Below, piece by piece: positions 52,723 to 61,151 of a stretch of 64,000 nucleotides of DNA. Origin of the DNA: Yponomeuta sedellus (lineage: Eukaryota; Arthropoda; Insecta; Lepidoptera; Yponomeutidae); assembly GCA_934045075.1 (NCBI GenBank), contig OW203747.1:12677894-12741893 (forward strand), given 5' to 3'. The first letter of the stretch is position 1, and every line of letters begins with the position of its first letter. The position numbers and the translations under genes are program-made. The notes below the pieces were generated by a model, which was not told the DNA's origin, made no database searches, and worked only from the letters and a program-made list of their open reading frames with translations.

Positions 52723-53380
52723 CGGGGAGCGCGGGCACGGGGACACGTCTGTCAAATTTTACTCAGCGCAGATTAATTTTGTAAGCGCCATCTGTTAATA
52801 GCTTTGTGAATTAGTGCTGAAAACGACTCATTGCGAGAAAACAGTACAACAGGTAAATGAAACAAACCTATCACTCGAAAAATATCGTCCGTAAATATCG
52901 TAAACTTTTTATTAGGGATATCGCTCGGCGCCTGAGGAGGCGGGGGTATGACGTTCGTTCCGGGGCAAACATGCCTGATGCAAAGGATCTCCCTGGAGGT
53001 GCAACGAGGTATTACTGCTAGCGTCATGGGAACTTTTAAGTCGGAGGGATCCCGGGACGATATTTTTGATTAATTTAGTTTAGGTAGTTTTTTATTGTTA
53101 TTGTGCCACTTTTTATGACGTAGCTTTCTGCGAATTTTTAGAATGTGTGATGCCTCTTCCTATGCTCTTAATAGACCTAAGTATACTTACAGTTTTAATT
53201 TCAACTTGATACCTCCACGCTTTTCGGATATTAATGGTCTTGGCGGACGGACGTAGGGACGGACAAAAAAGTGATCCTATAAGGATTCAGTTTTTCCTTT
53301 TGAGGCACTGAACCCTAATAAAAACCTTTCATGCTGGCCCCATATACGTTTTTTCCTTATTGGTCCGAATATTCTTCTTT
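52723..53380. other. Unassigned; repeat G fragment at 53185-53330
   Basis: 53200-53325 is an inverted, diverged piece of repeat G (GATACCTCCACGC, GTGATCCTATAAGGATTC, TTTTTCCTTTTGAGGCACTG). 52920-53060 is fairly GC-rich without a motif. Confidence 0.45.
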
Positions 53381-53381
53381 G

Positions 53382-53410
53382 TACTAATATTATCTATTTC
53401 TTTGTTTCAG
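53382..53410 (+). promoter_or_regulatory. 3' splice site: branch point and acceptor
   Basis: TACTAAT at 53382-53388 is a near-ideal branch site. It is followed by a pyrimidine-rich stretch (TTATCTATTTCTTTG) and TTTCAG ending at 53410, 22 nt after the branch site. This is a standard U2-type acceptor for the following exon. Confidence 0.8.
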
Positions 53411-53496
53411 GACGTCATACACACAATCAGCTCACCGCACGGACAAGTGCAGAGGATTGTCGTCTTTAAGAAGAACGGCGTACAGGCCATGGTTGA
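53411..53496 (+). CDS. sm: Internal exon of hnRNP L/smooth-type RNA-binding protein (RRM2 part)
   Basis: The exon is 86 nt: 28 codons in frame from GAC plus two bases (GA) of the next codon. It encodes DVIHTISSPHGQVQRIVVFK, KNGVQAMV, then E split across the intron. This covers helix 1, strand 2 and the RNP1 strand 3 of the second RRM of the hnRNP L family; family members have a D-V-hhT-I-h-x-P-h-G-x-V-Q-R-I-V-I-F-(K/R)-K-N-G-V-Q-A-M-V-E-F pattern here. These nuclear proteins bind CA-rich RNA and control alternative splicing. The next codons would complete the E and begin F in a downstream exon outside what I can find. Reading past the exon hits TAG at 53510-53512, so it must be spliced. It is the only host exon found; the neighbours are all intronic repeats. 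The assignment to smooth (fly sm, vertebrate HNRNPL/HNRNPLL) is by sequence pattern from memory. Confidence 0.85.
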
Positions 53497-53506
53497 ATAT
53501 CCTTTT
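53497..53506 (+). promoter_or_regulatory. U12-type AT-AC 5' splice site
   Basis: ATATCCTTTT directly follows the exon and matches the minor-spliceosome donor consensus ATATCCTTT exactly. No GT donor near the end of the homology would keep the frame. The intron splits codon E after two bases (phase 2). The matching TCCTTAAC-type branch site and AC acceptor were not found in the window and probably lie beyond it. Confidence 0.75.
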
Positions 53507-53512
53507 CAATAG

Positions 53513-53924
53513 AGCCTTGTGCGCGGGCAGGTTTTTGTATGAACACTGTTAGTATTCTTCGTGCTCAAGAAGAAAGATAGAAATGCCTAGTATGTAGGAT
53601 GTAACAATAGTTTTTTTTTTGGGACTGATTGAAGGTTTTGAAAACGTAAAAAATAAACGCGTTTAGTTAACATTCACTACTTAAAATAAGTCATTAATAC
53701 ACTATTTAATTGAATTGAAATTGAAAAATGGTTTAATTATCGCAAAAAAGTACAAAACACAACTTAAAATAGACTAAGTTAAATACATACTTAGTTACTT
53801 TAGTGAAAACTTAGTTAAACAACGCTATGCGATAATAAGGATATGCTCAGCTAAATGCTGCGTGTGCGAACATCAACGCAGCGCTGATTTTCAGCACATC
53901 CCGATTTGACATCATTTAGTGTCC
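53513..53924. other. Intron, nothing recognised
   Basis: AT-rich; AACTTAGTTA words near 53790-53820. Confidence 0.4.
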
Positions 53925-54195
53925 CTTAGTCGCCTTTTACGTCACCGGCGGGAGGAATTAGGTTGGTGCTATTCTCTAGGCCGACACCACACAGCAAATA
54001 AGGGACACTGACCGGAGGGTGGGCAGCAGCGCGCCCTGCAGTACAATTCCACTGAACTGCGATCCCCAACCCAGAGCCTAGTCCACAACCCATGCCCAGG
54101 ATAGGGATTATGGGCATTACCCCCCCTCTATGATAGCACAATGTGGCGCTCTTTAGGGGAGGGCTGTGGACTAGTATAGCCTGACGACGACGACG
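53925..54195. mobile_element. LINE fragments joined in inverted arrangement
   Basis: GTGTCCCTTAGTCGCC, TTTACGTCACCGGCGGG (as 46430, reverse) continue into AATAAGGGACACTGACC, GGGATTATGGGCATTACC and the + oriented 3' end TTAGGGGAGGGCTGTGGAC, GCCTGACGACGACGACGAC. The first 60 bp are therefore inverted relative to the rest. Confidence 0.55.
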
Positions 54196-54591
54196 ACACT
54201 ATTTAAGTTGTATCTTTCACCTTAATACGAGTAGTTCATTCTTCCTCAGCGTTTGTCTTTTTAATTTGAAGTAAATGTGAACAGATAAACATTCCATGCA
54301 TCTACTATCTTAGGATTGTATTGACTGGTTTCCGAATTAAGGTATTACTAGCAAAGACTTAAGTAACGTTCTGTGACGCTCTTGGCTGAGAAATAATTTA
54401 AGTATTTACTTAGCGAAATTCTCAACTCGAAGACTGGCGCTATATGTTTTTTTTTTTTTTATTCTCAAGCAAAATTACAGCTATTTTTCAGCGACTTTAA
54501 ATAAAAAAATTAAAAAAAAAAACTTACAGCTAAGTTAAGCAAGATACACATTTCTTTTAAAAACGTATATTATTATCCAATTACAAGTCTA
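54196..54591. other. Nothing recognised
   Basis: AT-rich with A and T runs. Confidence 0.4.
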
Positions 54592-54781
54592 TATTATTTT
54601 TAATTCACTAACCCGTGCTAAGGACAATTTAAAAAACCTATTTAGGGGCTAAAAATTCCACCCATGCACGTCATATAGTCGCCCATTAGCTCAGTTGGAA
54701 AGAGCGCTGGCACGGATAGCCAGAGGTCGCGGCTTCGAATCCCGGCAAGTGTGGAATTTTTAGCCTCTAAATAGGTTTTTA
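54592..54781. repeat. SINE-A, head-to-head copy
   Basis: Left: inverted tail and body end (TTTTTAATTCACTAACCCG, AAAAACCTATTTAGGGGC, AATTCCACCCATGC). Right: complete + body (TTAGCTCAGTTGGAAAGAGC, GGCTTCGAATCCC, TTTTTAGCCTCTAAATAGG). CAAGTCT occurs on both flanks. Confidence 0.75.
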
Positions 54782-55225
54782 TTCAAGTCTTCACAAATAA
54801 TCCTTCTATCGTTGTCCTTCGCGAACTAACGCGAATCGGAAGATGCGAGAGCTGATAGTGTCTTATGTGACCTAAGAAGAACTACTTCATTGGAGGATAT
54901 GAACTAATACACTCTTTTATCTTCAACGAAGCGTTCAGCGTATAATAAAAATGGGACATAAAATAGAGTGTATTTCTTAATGATTCGCTATACTCATACA
55001 TAGTTATACTATTTTTATACTATTTTTTAATATACATAGTTGTATATTAAATAGGTCTAATCGCTTTTGTACTCGCCACTTCAGTCTACCCGAGACCACG
55101 GCAACTGTAACACTACCGAAAGTCGGGAAATAATTGTCAAATAGAGCGAATATACGCAGGCATAACAACTCATTTAATACAATGACCTCTCAAATAGATT
55201 TTAAACATTGGGCTCGAGGTTACCG
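54782..55225. other. Unassigned; Penelope-like motif at 55075-55145
   Basis: 55075-55140: CACTTCAGTCTACCCGAGAC, CACGGCAACTGTAACACTAC, CGAAAGTCGGGAAATAA, as at 10240. Confidence 0.45.
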
Positions 55226-55338
55226 CTTACAATCCTCCACCAACCCGGACTTGGCCCCCGTGGTGGAGTATGGCCTAACCATCCTCCGATGCAGGAAGAG
55301 ACCCGTGCCCCAGCAGTGGGGACATACAAAGGTTGACA
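55226..55338 (+). repeat. 5S-SINE 3' fragment
   Basis: TTACAATCCTCCACCAACCC to GGGGACATACAAAGGTTGA. Confidence 0.75.
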
Positions 55339-56389
55339 TCGATGAGGTCACCCTAGATAAGGCACTCGGGTATCGCTCACAGTTATCTTTGGTTTTGTTT
55401 ATTACATGAACAATATTAATCGCTCGTGCATAAAAAGCAATCCAATATAAAAACACTCGGTCGCTGGCACAAATCAATCGGCCACTTAAATAACAGACCA
55501 CCTATAAAAACAGCTGAAAGGAAAATGTGTTAAATGTCGATACGACGATAAAAATACAATCCGTGTATTTTATCTTTCACTTTACACGGTGTCCCAATTG
55601 GACAGTGCTCTATATTAAAAAACTACTAGCAGTGCCCCGCGGTGGTACCCGAGCTTTATTAGGGATATTTTCCCGCAGTAAAACGTAGCCTGTGTATTAA
55701 TCCAGGGTGTCTGCGGCTTTCATTTTCATGTTACATTGTACTTTGACATTCAGCAAACAGAATGTAAACTCTTTACGTTGAAATTAAGTTGAATTGTCAG
55801 GTAACTCTATACCAAAGTTTATTCGCTCCGGCCGTTTAGTCGTGAAGAAGTAACTAACATATATATTTTTTAATTATTCATGGACATATTACACAGAACT
55901 TGTTAGCCCTATACTTAGTATAACTAAATGACTCGTGTTTTAGGTGCTAACTGGACGATAGATTTAATACAATAAATACATAGATAACGTCCAAGACCCG
56001 AGACAAACTTTGCGTTTATAATATGAGTGTGACTATTTATGTTTTACTGGTATAATTTGATGTTCATCGGATTATTATTGAGATTGTTTATTGCACAAAA
56101 CACATAGCATTTGGCACAAAGGCGTACTTAATACTAAGTAGCATATTCTTCCAGTTGAACTTAGTTATACAGTCGACCTTAGTCACATAGTTTATTAACC
56201 CACACAATAAGAAGTAGAAAGGCTAATTGTATGTACTAATCGGCTACTCAATGTACGTCGCATTTAACATTATAATATAAATTGTAGTTTAATAAAATGT
56301 GGACCTGGTAGTACCTCAGAAAAAAAAATAGGAAAATGTATACGTTCCATTCCAAATTTTAATCCTGTTATTTATCTAAAAAAGAATGT
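55339..56389. repeat. Unassigned intron with repeat U (55620-55860)
   Basis: 55625-55860: GCAGTGCCCCGCGGTGGTAC, TTTTCCCGCAGTAAAACG, CGGCCGTTTAGTCGTGAAG; interrupted at about 55710-55800. 55910-56010 is the repeat end shared with 34015 in reverse. No gene. Confidence 0.45.
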
Positions 56390-56515
56390 GTGCACTTACG
56401 ACCACCAAATCTCATGACTATTGACCTAAATCTGCATTAACGTACTTGATTTTGCTAAAGAGTCCGACCAGGTCCGATAAAGTAAATCCGGATTTAGGTC
56501 AATAATTTGTAGTGC
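56390..56515. repeat. Diverged relative of the hairpin retroposon
   Basis: Inverted pair ATTGACCTAAATC (about 56419) and GGATTTAGGTCAAT (about 56492). Words GAGTCCGACCAGG, GTAAATCCGGATTTA and GTGCTTAAGAAAATTTTA parallel the elements at 2540 and 24408. Confidence 0.5.
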
Positions 56516-57041
56516 TTAAGAAAATTTTATTTCATAATCTTAAATGGTTTTCTAAATTTAGATGACTTCTCGAGCCGAGTCTACACGATTCAACCTCACA
56601 GACCCGAGTGTGATGGTTCAGTTGCATTCACTATTCAGAATAAGTGCGGCTCAAGAAGTTTTCACATCAAAAATATGTTTCCCTCTGATATGCTGCCTAA
56701 ATCAAATTTCTTCGTTGACGTAACTTTCTGTGAATGTTTGGATTTTGTAATGCGTTTAATAAATTGATTTCTCACGTGTCTCTTTGTCAGTTAGGACGAC
56801 AACGCCACACAACTGTAAGCGACCTAATTTCCTAGCCTCGTAAAGCCGGAGCAATATAAATAAGTACCCAACACTTTGGTTCAAAAGGAAACTACTTGAG
56901 TTCGAGAATATTGTCCAAATGATGGTGAAGTTGGGGAGAAGTTGCTGAATAACGTATGTCCATTTGGAGTGTAGGGGCAGTGTTGCCACGTTAGTATTTA
57001 GCCACATTTACAAAATTGTTAGCTGTGAAAAAAGATTTGGA
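56516..57041. other. Nothing recognised
   Basis: An 83-codon - strand ORF (56756-57007) without motif. Confidence 0.35.
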
Positions 57042-57150
57042 TTTTTTTTTAATGCACTAACCCGTGCTAAGGACAATTATAGCCAGAGGTCGCGGGTTCG
57101 AATCCCGGCATGGGTGGAATTTTTAGCCTCTAAATAGGTTTTTAAAAAGG
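57042..57150. repeat. SINE-A, head-to-head copy, short
   Basis: Inverted tail (TTTAATGCACTAACCCG, TGCTAAGGACAATT) joins directly to a truncated + body (AGCCAGAGGTCGCGGG, TTCGAATCCCGGCATGG, TTTTTAGCCTCTAAATAGG). Confidence 0.75.
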
Positions 57151-57239
57151 TTTTGGTAGTAAAATATAGCTACTATTCTCAGCAAACTTTATTTATAGAT
57201 TTGTTTGATTGTTTTTTAATTATTTAATAACAATATTAA

Positions 57240-57560
57240 TACGCGGCGGCAGCACAGTGGGTAAAACAATGGATTTGGAATCAAGAGCCTCAGGTTCGAA
57301 TCCCAGCGCGGGCATGTACCAATGGCTTTACTTTCTAAGTGTTGCGGACACCTTGTTTGAATTGTAACGTTAATTAAGCCGCAGTTTCTGTGCTACTTTG
57401 AATAAAACCATTTCATTTCATAAGTTATGTCCATTTGTAAAGTTGTAGTAGCAATATTTGAGGGTCTGATGTGTTCAAAATACCTCAGCGCTGGAAATTT
57501 CCAATCCGCGGCGGGCACGCGTGGTAATTAAGCCCATACTATGTTTATGAGAGAAGCCGT
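57240..57560 (+). repeat. SINE-C, full length
   Basis: tRNA-like head GCGGCAGCACAGTGGG ... CAGGTTCGAATCCCAGCGC, spacer ACCAATGGCTTTACTTTC, then TTAAGCCGCAGTTTCTGTGC, TAAGTTATGTCCATTTG, TACCTCAGCGCTGGAAATTT, GGGCACGCGTGGTAATTAAG and CCATACTATG. Confidence 0.75.
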
Positions 57561-58094
57561 CTGGGACGGTTATTTTATTTTATTTTATTTATTCAGGAAA
57601 CCAACCAGCTTTACAATGTAACATACTTCTTATAATAGACCAACTTAATAGCGAATTATAGGTTACCTCGGAAGATACAACGTTCTGAGTTATTACGTTA
57701 AAAAAAAAAATAATTCACAAAACCGGATCAACACATCATACATAAAAATTACTTCTTTAACAAAACTGAATTGTGATTCTAAACAACAGCATTTCCTCAT
57801 CTTAATGAATATTTGTTTGTTGATTATGATGAACAAATAGATACACAAGTAAATATTATTTTCACATATAAATACATAAATGAGTAGATAGACAAATAAT
57901 AATATATATAGACATAATTATATTAATTAATAAAAAGTAACATAAACATAAATTAATACATAAAGATATGTTGCATGTAATTGAAGTATGTAATTAAGGT
58001 CGCAATGAATTATGGGCCACATAAAAAATTAGATTTTTCAAAGTATTTAAAACTCAATCAAGTATATTTTATTCTTTAGACAGATTTTTGCAAT
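57561..58094. other. AT-rich intron, nothing recognised
   Basis: (TTTTA)n near 57570-57590 and long A/T runs. Confidence 0.45.
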
Positions 58095-58222
58095 TTAAAA
58101 ACCTATTTAGATGCTAAAATTCCACCCATGCCGGGATTCGAACCCGCGACCTCTGGCTATCCGTGCCAGCGCTCTTTCCAACTGAGCTAATGGGCGACTC
58201 ACCGGCATCAGTGAAATTTTCG
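58095..58222 (-). repeat. SINE-A copy, body only
   Basis: AAAAACCTATTTAGATGC, CCACCCATGCCGGGATTCG, CTGAGCTAATGGGCG, GGCATCAGTGAAATTTTCG. Confidence 0.75.
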
Positions 58223-58454
58223 CTCATCATCAGATTTTTGCAACTCTAAGCAGACTTATTATTTTATTAGCTGGCAACTTTTATACATAGGTTTACTTAC
58301 TTCTTCGCTGGGCAACTTGGCAATACTGTTAGGAGCGTAATCTAGCGTGTGATTGGTCGATGATGTGTTTACGGATAGTTTGAGATACTTTGAGACGTGG
58401 GGTTTATTTCACGCAGGACTTTATTTACGCCGTCATTGATATTAACCGACTACC
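58223..58454. other. Nothing recognised
   Basis: No feature. Confidence 0.4.
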
Positions 58455-58720
58455 ACGTTGATCTAGCGGTTATTACGCTTGACTACAAAAACAGAGGTCC
58501 TGAGTTTGATTCCCATCGGAGGCCGCCGTACTTGATTTGTACCCATAATGGCCCTGTCTGGGTGTATTTTTTTGTTTACAATGTTCTTGTCCGCTTACCA
58601 TAGCACTTGGTAATACTAGTTTGGAACAGGAACCGCATGGGATTTTTGGCGGAATTTAACAAAGTAATTTGAACTTTTTAATGCTATTATGGATTTTCGC
58701 AAAGTAACGCCTAATTCTAT
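58455..58720 (+). repeat. SINE-G (tRNA-like) and repeat F end
   Basis: GTTGATCTAGCGGTTATTAC (box A region), GAGTTTGATTCCC (box B), then TGTCTGGGTGTATTTTTTTG, CTTGTCCGCTTACCATAGC. From 58630 it continues with GGCGGAATTTAACAAAG, the repeat F/LINE end also at 16555. Confidence 0.55.
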
Positions 58721-58924
58721 ACAACAGTAAAAGTCATTTTGTTGTATGGAAGTATTTTTTTTACTTAGATAGGGAACACTTTATTGCACAAAAAAAAATA
58801 AGTCGGAGTGATTTCTGAGGTCTAAGTAATTGAATACAAAGGCCTATCGCTTAGAGGGATATCTCTATTACTTCCAAACAACTTTTGGATGGAGTGAAGA
58901 ATATATTCGGCAGGTGGATGTACG
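58721..58924. other. Unassigned with LINE-like tail
   Basis: GATAGGGAACACTTTATTGC near 58770 is a reversed LINE tail; nothing else. Confidence 0.4.
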
Positions 58925-59080
58925 ATATCAGCCCTTGTACGATACCGACCCTTGTAAGTCGCCACAGCTGGGGCACGGGTCCCTTCCTGCTTCGCAGGGA
59001 GGTTAGGCCATACTCCACCACGGGGGGCCAAGTCCGGGTTGGTGGAGGATTGTAAGACAGTGGCGGGCTTTACTGTAAGA
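58925..59080 (-). repeat. 5S-SINE 3' fragment
   Basis: ATATCAGCCCTTGTACG (with a 20-bp duplication of the end) to GGCTTTACTGTAAGAAGTG. Confidence 0.7.
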
Positions 59081-59168
59081 AGTGTATGTATATAAGTTTT
59101 ATATTGTACTGAAACTGAGACAGGCATTTCAATGGTAAATAAAAAAAAAATAACTTGCTTATTCTAAA

Positions 59169-59447
59169 TGGTCGCACTTATAAGTAATTACGTAGGCTGC
59201 GGCCGGAGGTTCCAAAAAAAACCGAAATTATTTAATATAAATTTAATTAAAAATTACAATAGGTACTTATGGCTAATTATGCTAGTAGCCGATTCGAAGT
59301 ATGAATACGGAATGACGAAAGTAAAACTAGGTAGATACACCGAGGAGGAAATGCAGCGTCAGCTGCCTCGTGTCGCGCCTGGCTGTTGTTCACCGTATTG
59401 AGGTAATTGCCGCGCCAGCGCTATGCCTGTGGAGTCCGTATGTAACA
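59169..59447 (-). repeat. Errantivirus 3' LTR
   Basis: On the - strand the LTR starts TGTTACATACGGACTCC right after a purine tract and runs to about 59169 (ending GTGCGACCA). The length of about 279 bp is normal for insect errantiviruses. The start is well placed by the polypurine tract; the outer end is a guess, since the 5' LTR lies outside the window. No AATAAA was clearly seen; an AATTAAATTTATATTAAATA tract may serve. Confidence 0.6.
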
Positions 59448-59459
59448 CCTCCACCCTCA
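59448..59459 (-). other. Polypurine tract
   Basis: TGAGGGTGGAGG on the - strand, immediately upstream of the LTR start and 9 nt after the env stop. This is the plus-strand primer site for reverse transcription in LTR elements. Confidence 0.7.
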
Positions 59460-59468
59460 GATCAGCAA

Positions 59469-61151
59469 CTATTTGGGCACGTTGAGTGAAAATGTTGCTG
59501 GGAACCTTCCCTTGGGTTCATCTCTTCTCTCGATGTCTTCATAGGTGTGCTTCTTAGGTGTGGGTGGCTCAGGCTCTTTGCGTTTCTCGCAGCTCCAGAA
59601 TCCGTAGTGATAAGTTAGGGTTGCAGTTACAAGGGCGCCGCCGATCACTACTATAATGTAGAGAGGTATCGTCGTGTGGTACAGGACATCTGGTTGCGCC
59701 TTTTCGGTTTGGACAGGAAGCTGCATCATGATCTGGTCCTGGATGCTGTGTAGTCCTTGTAAGTCGATTGAGTTGAGATGTATTCTCTTCGAGGTATCAG
59801 CTTGCTTGTCAGCGTCGTACGGGATCTCCGTTAGTTTTAGGGGTTGTCCTCTTATTTCATCGTTCTCGTTCGTTAGGGTGAACTCTGTAGTACGCAGATA
59901 ACAGTTGACAGGGATAGTGATAAGATAGCTTCCTTGGATTGAGCTGAAGTCATCTCTTCCGCAGGTTAACTGTACTTTCGTAGGTTGTGGGAAAGACAGT
60001 ACGTAGTGCTGATCGTCGAGTTTCTCCATGGCCTCCATAGATAGTTGAACGGTTGAGAAGTGACAGGATTCCTCTAGGTTTTGATGCAGGATGAGTTCTT
60101 GAACGCAGTCAGGCTGGGTGCGAAGTTGAAGTCCTATCTCCTTCTCGCAGAGAAACCAGGTACTAAACTTCGGGCATTCTGCCTCCATGTACACGAATGA
60201 ATCCTTGTTAGTTGCTATAAAAGGATGGGAAGGAATAAGGGCCTGGTTATTTTTATTAGGGACTATGGATAGTCTATAAAGGTCATAGGTACTTAGGGAA
60301 ACTATGGGAAACCGAAAGATTATAACTAACTGTTTCTCGTTATAATATGATCCTGATTTGATTACGTCATAATACTCTCGGAGCTCTAATCTTAAAACCT
60401 GATCCTTATTATATATAACTTTTAACTTATCTATCATTGAACTTAATACGTCTATATCTATCATAGAATGATGAGTGCTCGATGCACGAATAAATGCTAA
60501 GCTATTTTCTACCCTAATTAATTCCGACAGAAGGTCGTCTACGTTTTCTCTCATTACGTCTAACAGTTGCGCAAATCTAACGTGTTTAATCAGACTAGAC
60601 TCTCTGTACACATTGCTATCTAGTAACATATTCAGCGTATCGTTTATTTTACTCTGGTTATCTATGAGTTGCTGTAAAACGTTAGTGTGTCGAGACATCC
60701 ATTCTTTACTAAGGCTTACGTGTTCATTAAATTGAGTGACTACCTTATCTTGGTTTTTCTGTAAAGCTTGAATTGCACTGTTAAACTTGATTGCGTCAAC
60801 GTAATCCAAGTTACCAGTGATACTTTTTATAACCGAACCGAGACTGTCTACAAGACCTCTTTTAGCGCGATTGGGTTCTAAGGATCTTAACTGAGATTTT
60901 ACCTTGCCAAGCTTGCTAGTAAGATAATGTATCTGAACCTCATAGAGTAAGTAGGTATCGTTTATGAATCGCGTGCTAATGCTATCTAGCTGAGTCTGTA
61001 AAAAGTTAATCTTATCTTCGATTTCATCTAGTTGGATAAACTGGAGGAAAGTATGATGGTGGGTCGTCAGTCTGGTTGGTCCTAGCTTATAAGGCAGCAG
61101 TCCGGGTCCATCTGCTAGACTCTCAAGTCTTATCTCTTGAGGCCGCGTCAC
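59469..61151 (-). CDS. env: Errantivirus envelope (baculovirus F-like fusion glycoprotein)
   Basis: Open frame of 560 codons encoding the envelope of an endogenous insect errantivirus. Such proteins are membrane fusion glycoproteins related to baculovirus F protein. Visible: a furin-type site RAKR at residues 95-98, followed by a hydrophobic, glycine-containing fusion-peptide-like stretch from residue 99; coiled-coil-like segments at about 110-200; cysteines in the 330-430 region; a membrane segment at about 495-518 and a 40-residue charged tail. The first codon of the frame as given is GTG, not ATG. The frame stays open upstream, overlapping pol, and encodes a hydrophobic LLLIFVHV run like a signal-peptide core, preceded by a candidate splice acceptor (TTGTTACAG, exon start near 61176). 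This fits the spliced env mRNA of errantiviruses. No stop or frameshift is seen. Confidence 0.85.
   Translation of the reverse strand: MTRPQEIRLESLADGPGLLPYKLGPTRLTTHHHTFLQFIQLDEIEDKINFLQTQLDSISTRFINDTYLLYEVQIHYLTSKLGKVKSQLRSLEPNRAKRGLVDSLGSVIKSITGNLDYVDAIKFNSAIQALQKNQDKVVTQFNEHVSLSKEWMSRHTNVLQQLIDNQSKINDTLNMLLDSNVYRESSLIKHVRFAQLLDVMRENVDDLLSELIRVENSLAFIRASSTHHSMIDIDVLSSMIDKLKVIYNKDQVLRLELREYYDVIKSGSYYNEKQLVIIFRFPIVSLSTYDLYRLSIVPNKNNQALIPSHPFIATNKDSFVYMEAECPKFSTWFLCEKEIGLQLRTQPDCVQELILHQNLEESCHFSTVQLSMEAMEKLDDQHYVLSFPQPTKVQLTCGRDDFSSIQGSYLITIPVNCYLRTTEFTLTNENDEIRGQPLKLTEIPYDADKQADTSKRIHLNSIDLQGLHSIQDQIMMQLPVQTEKAQPDVLYHTTIPLYIIVVIGGALVTATLTYHYGFWSCEKRKEPEPPTPKKHTYEDIERRDEPKGRFPATFSLNVPK

Noticed and set aside
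53411..53512. Exon running on to TAG at 53510 as a last exon
   Set aside because: The homology to RRM2 stops at the ATATCCTTTT donor, and a protein ending in the middle of an RRM is unlikely; U12 splicing explains it better.
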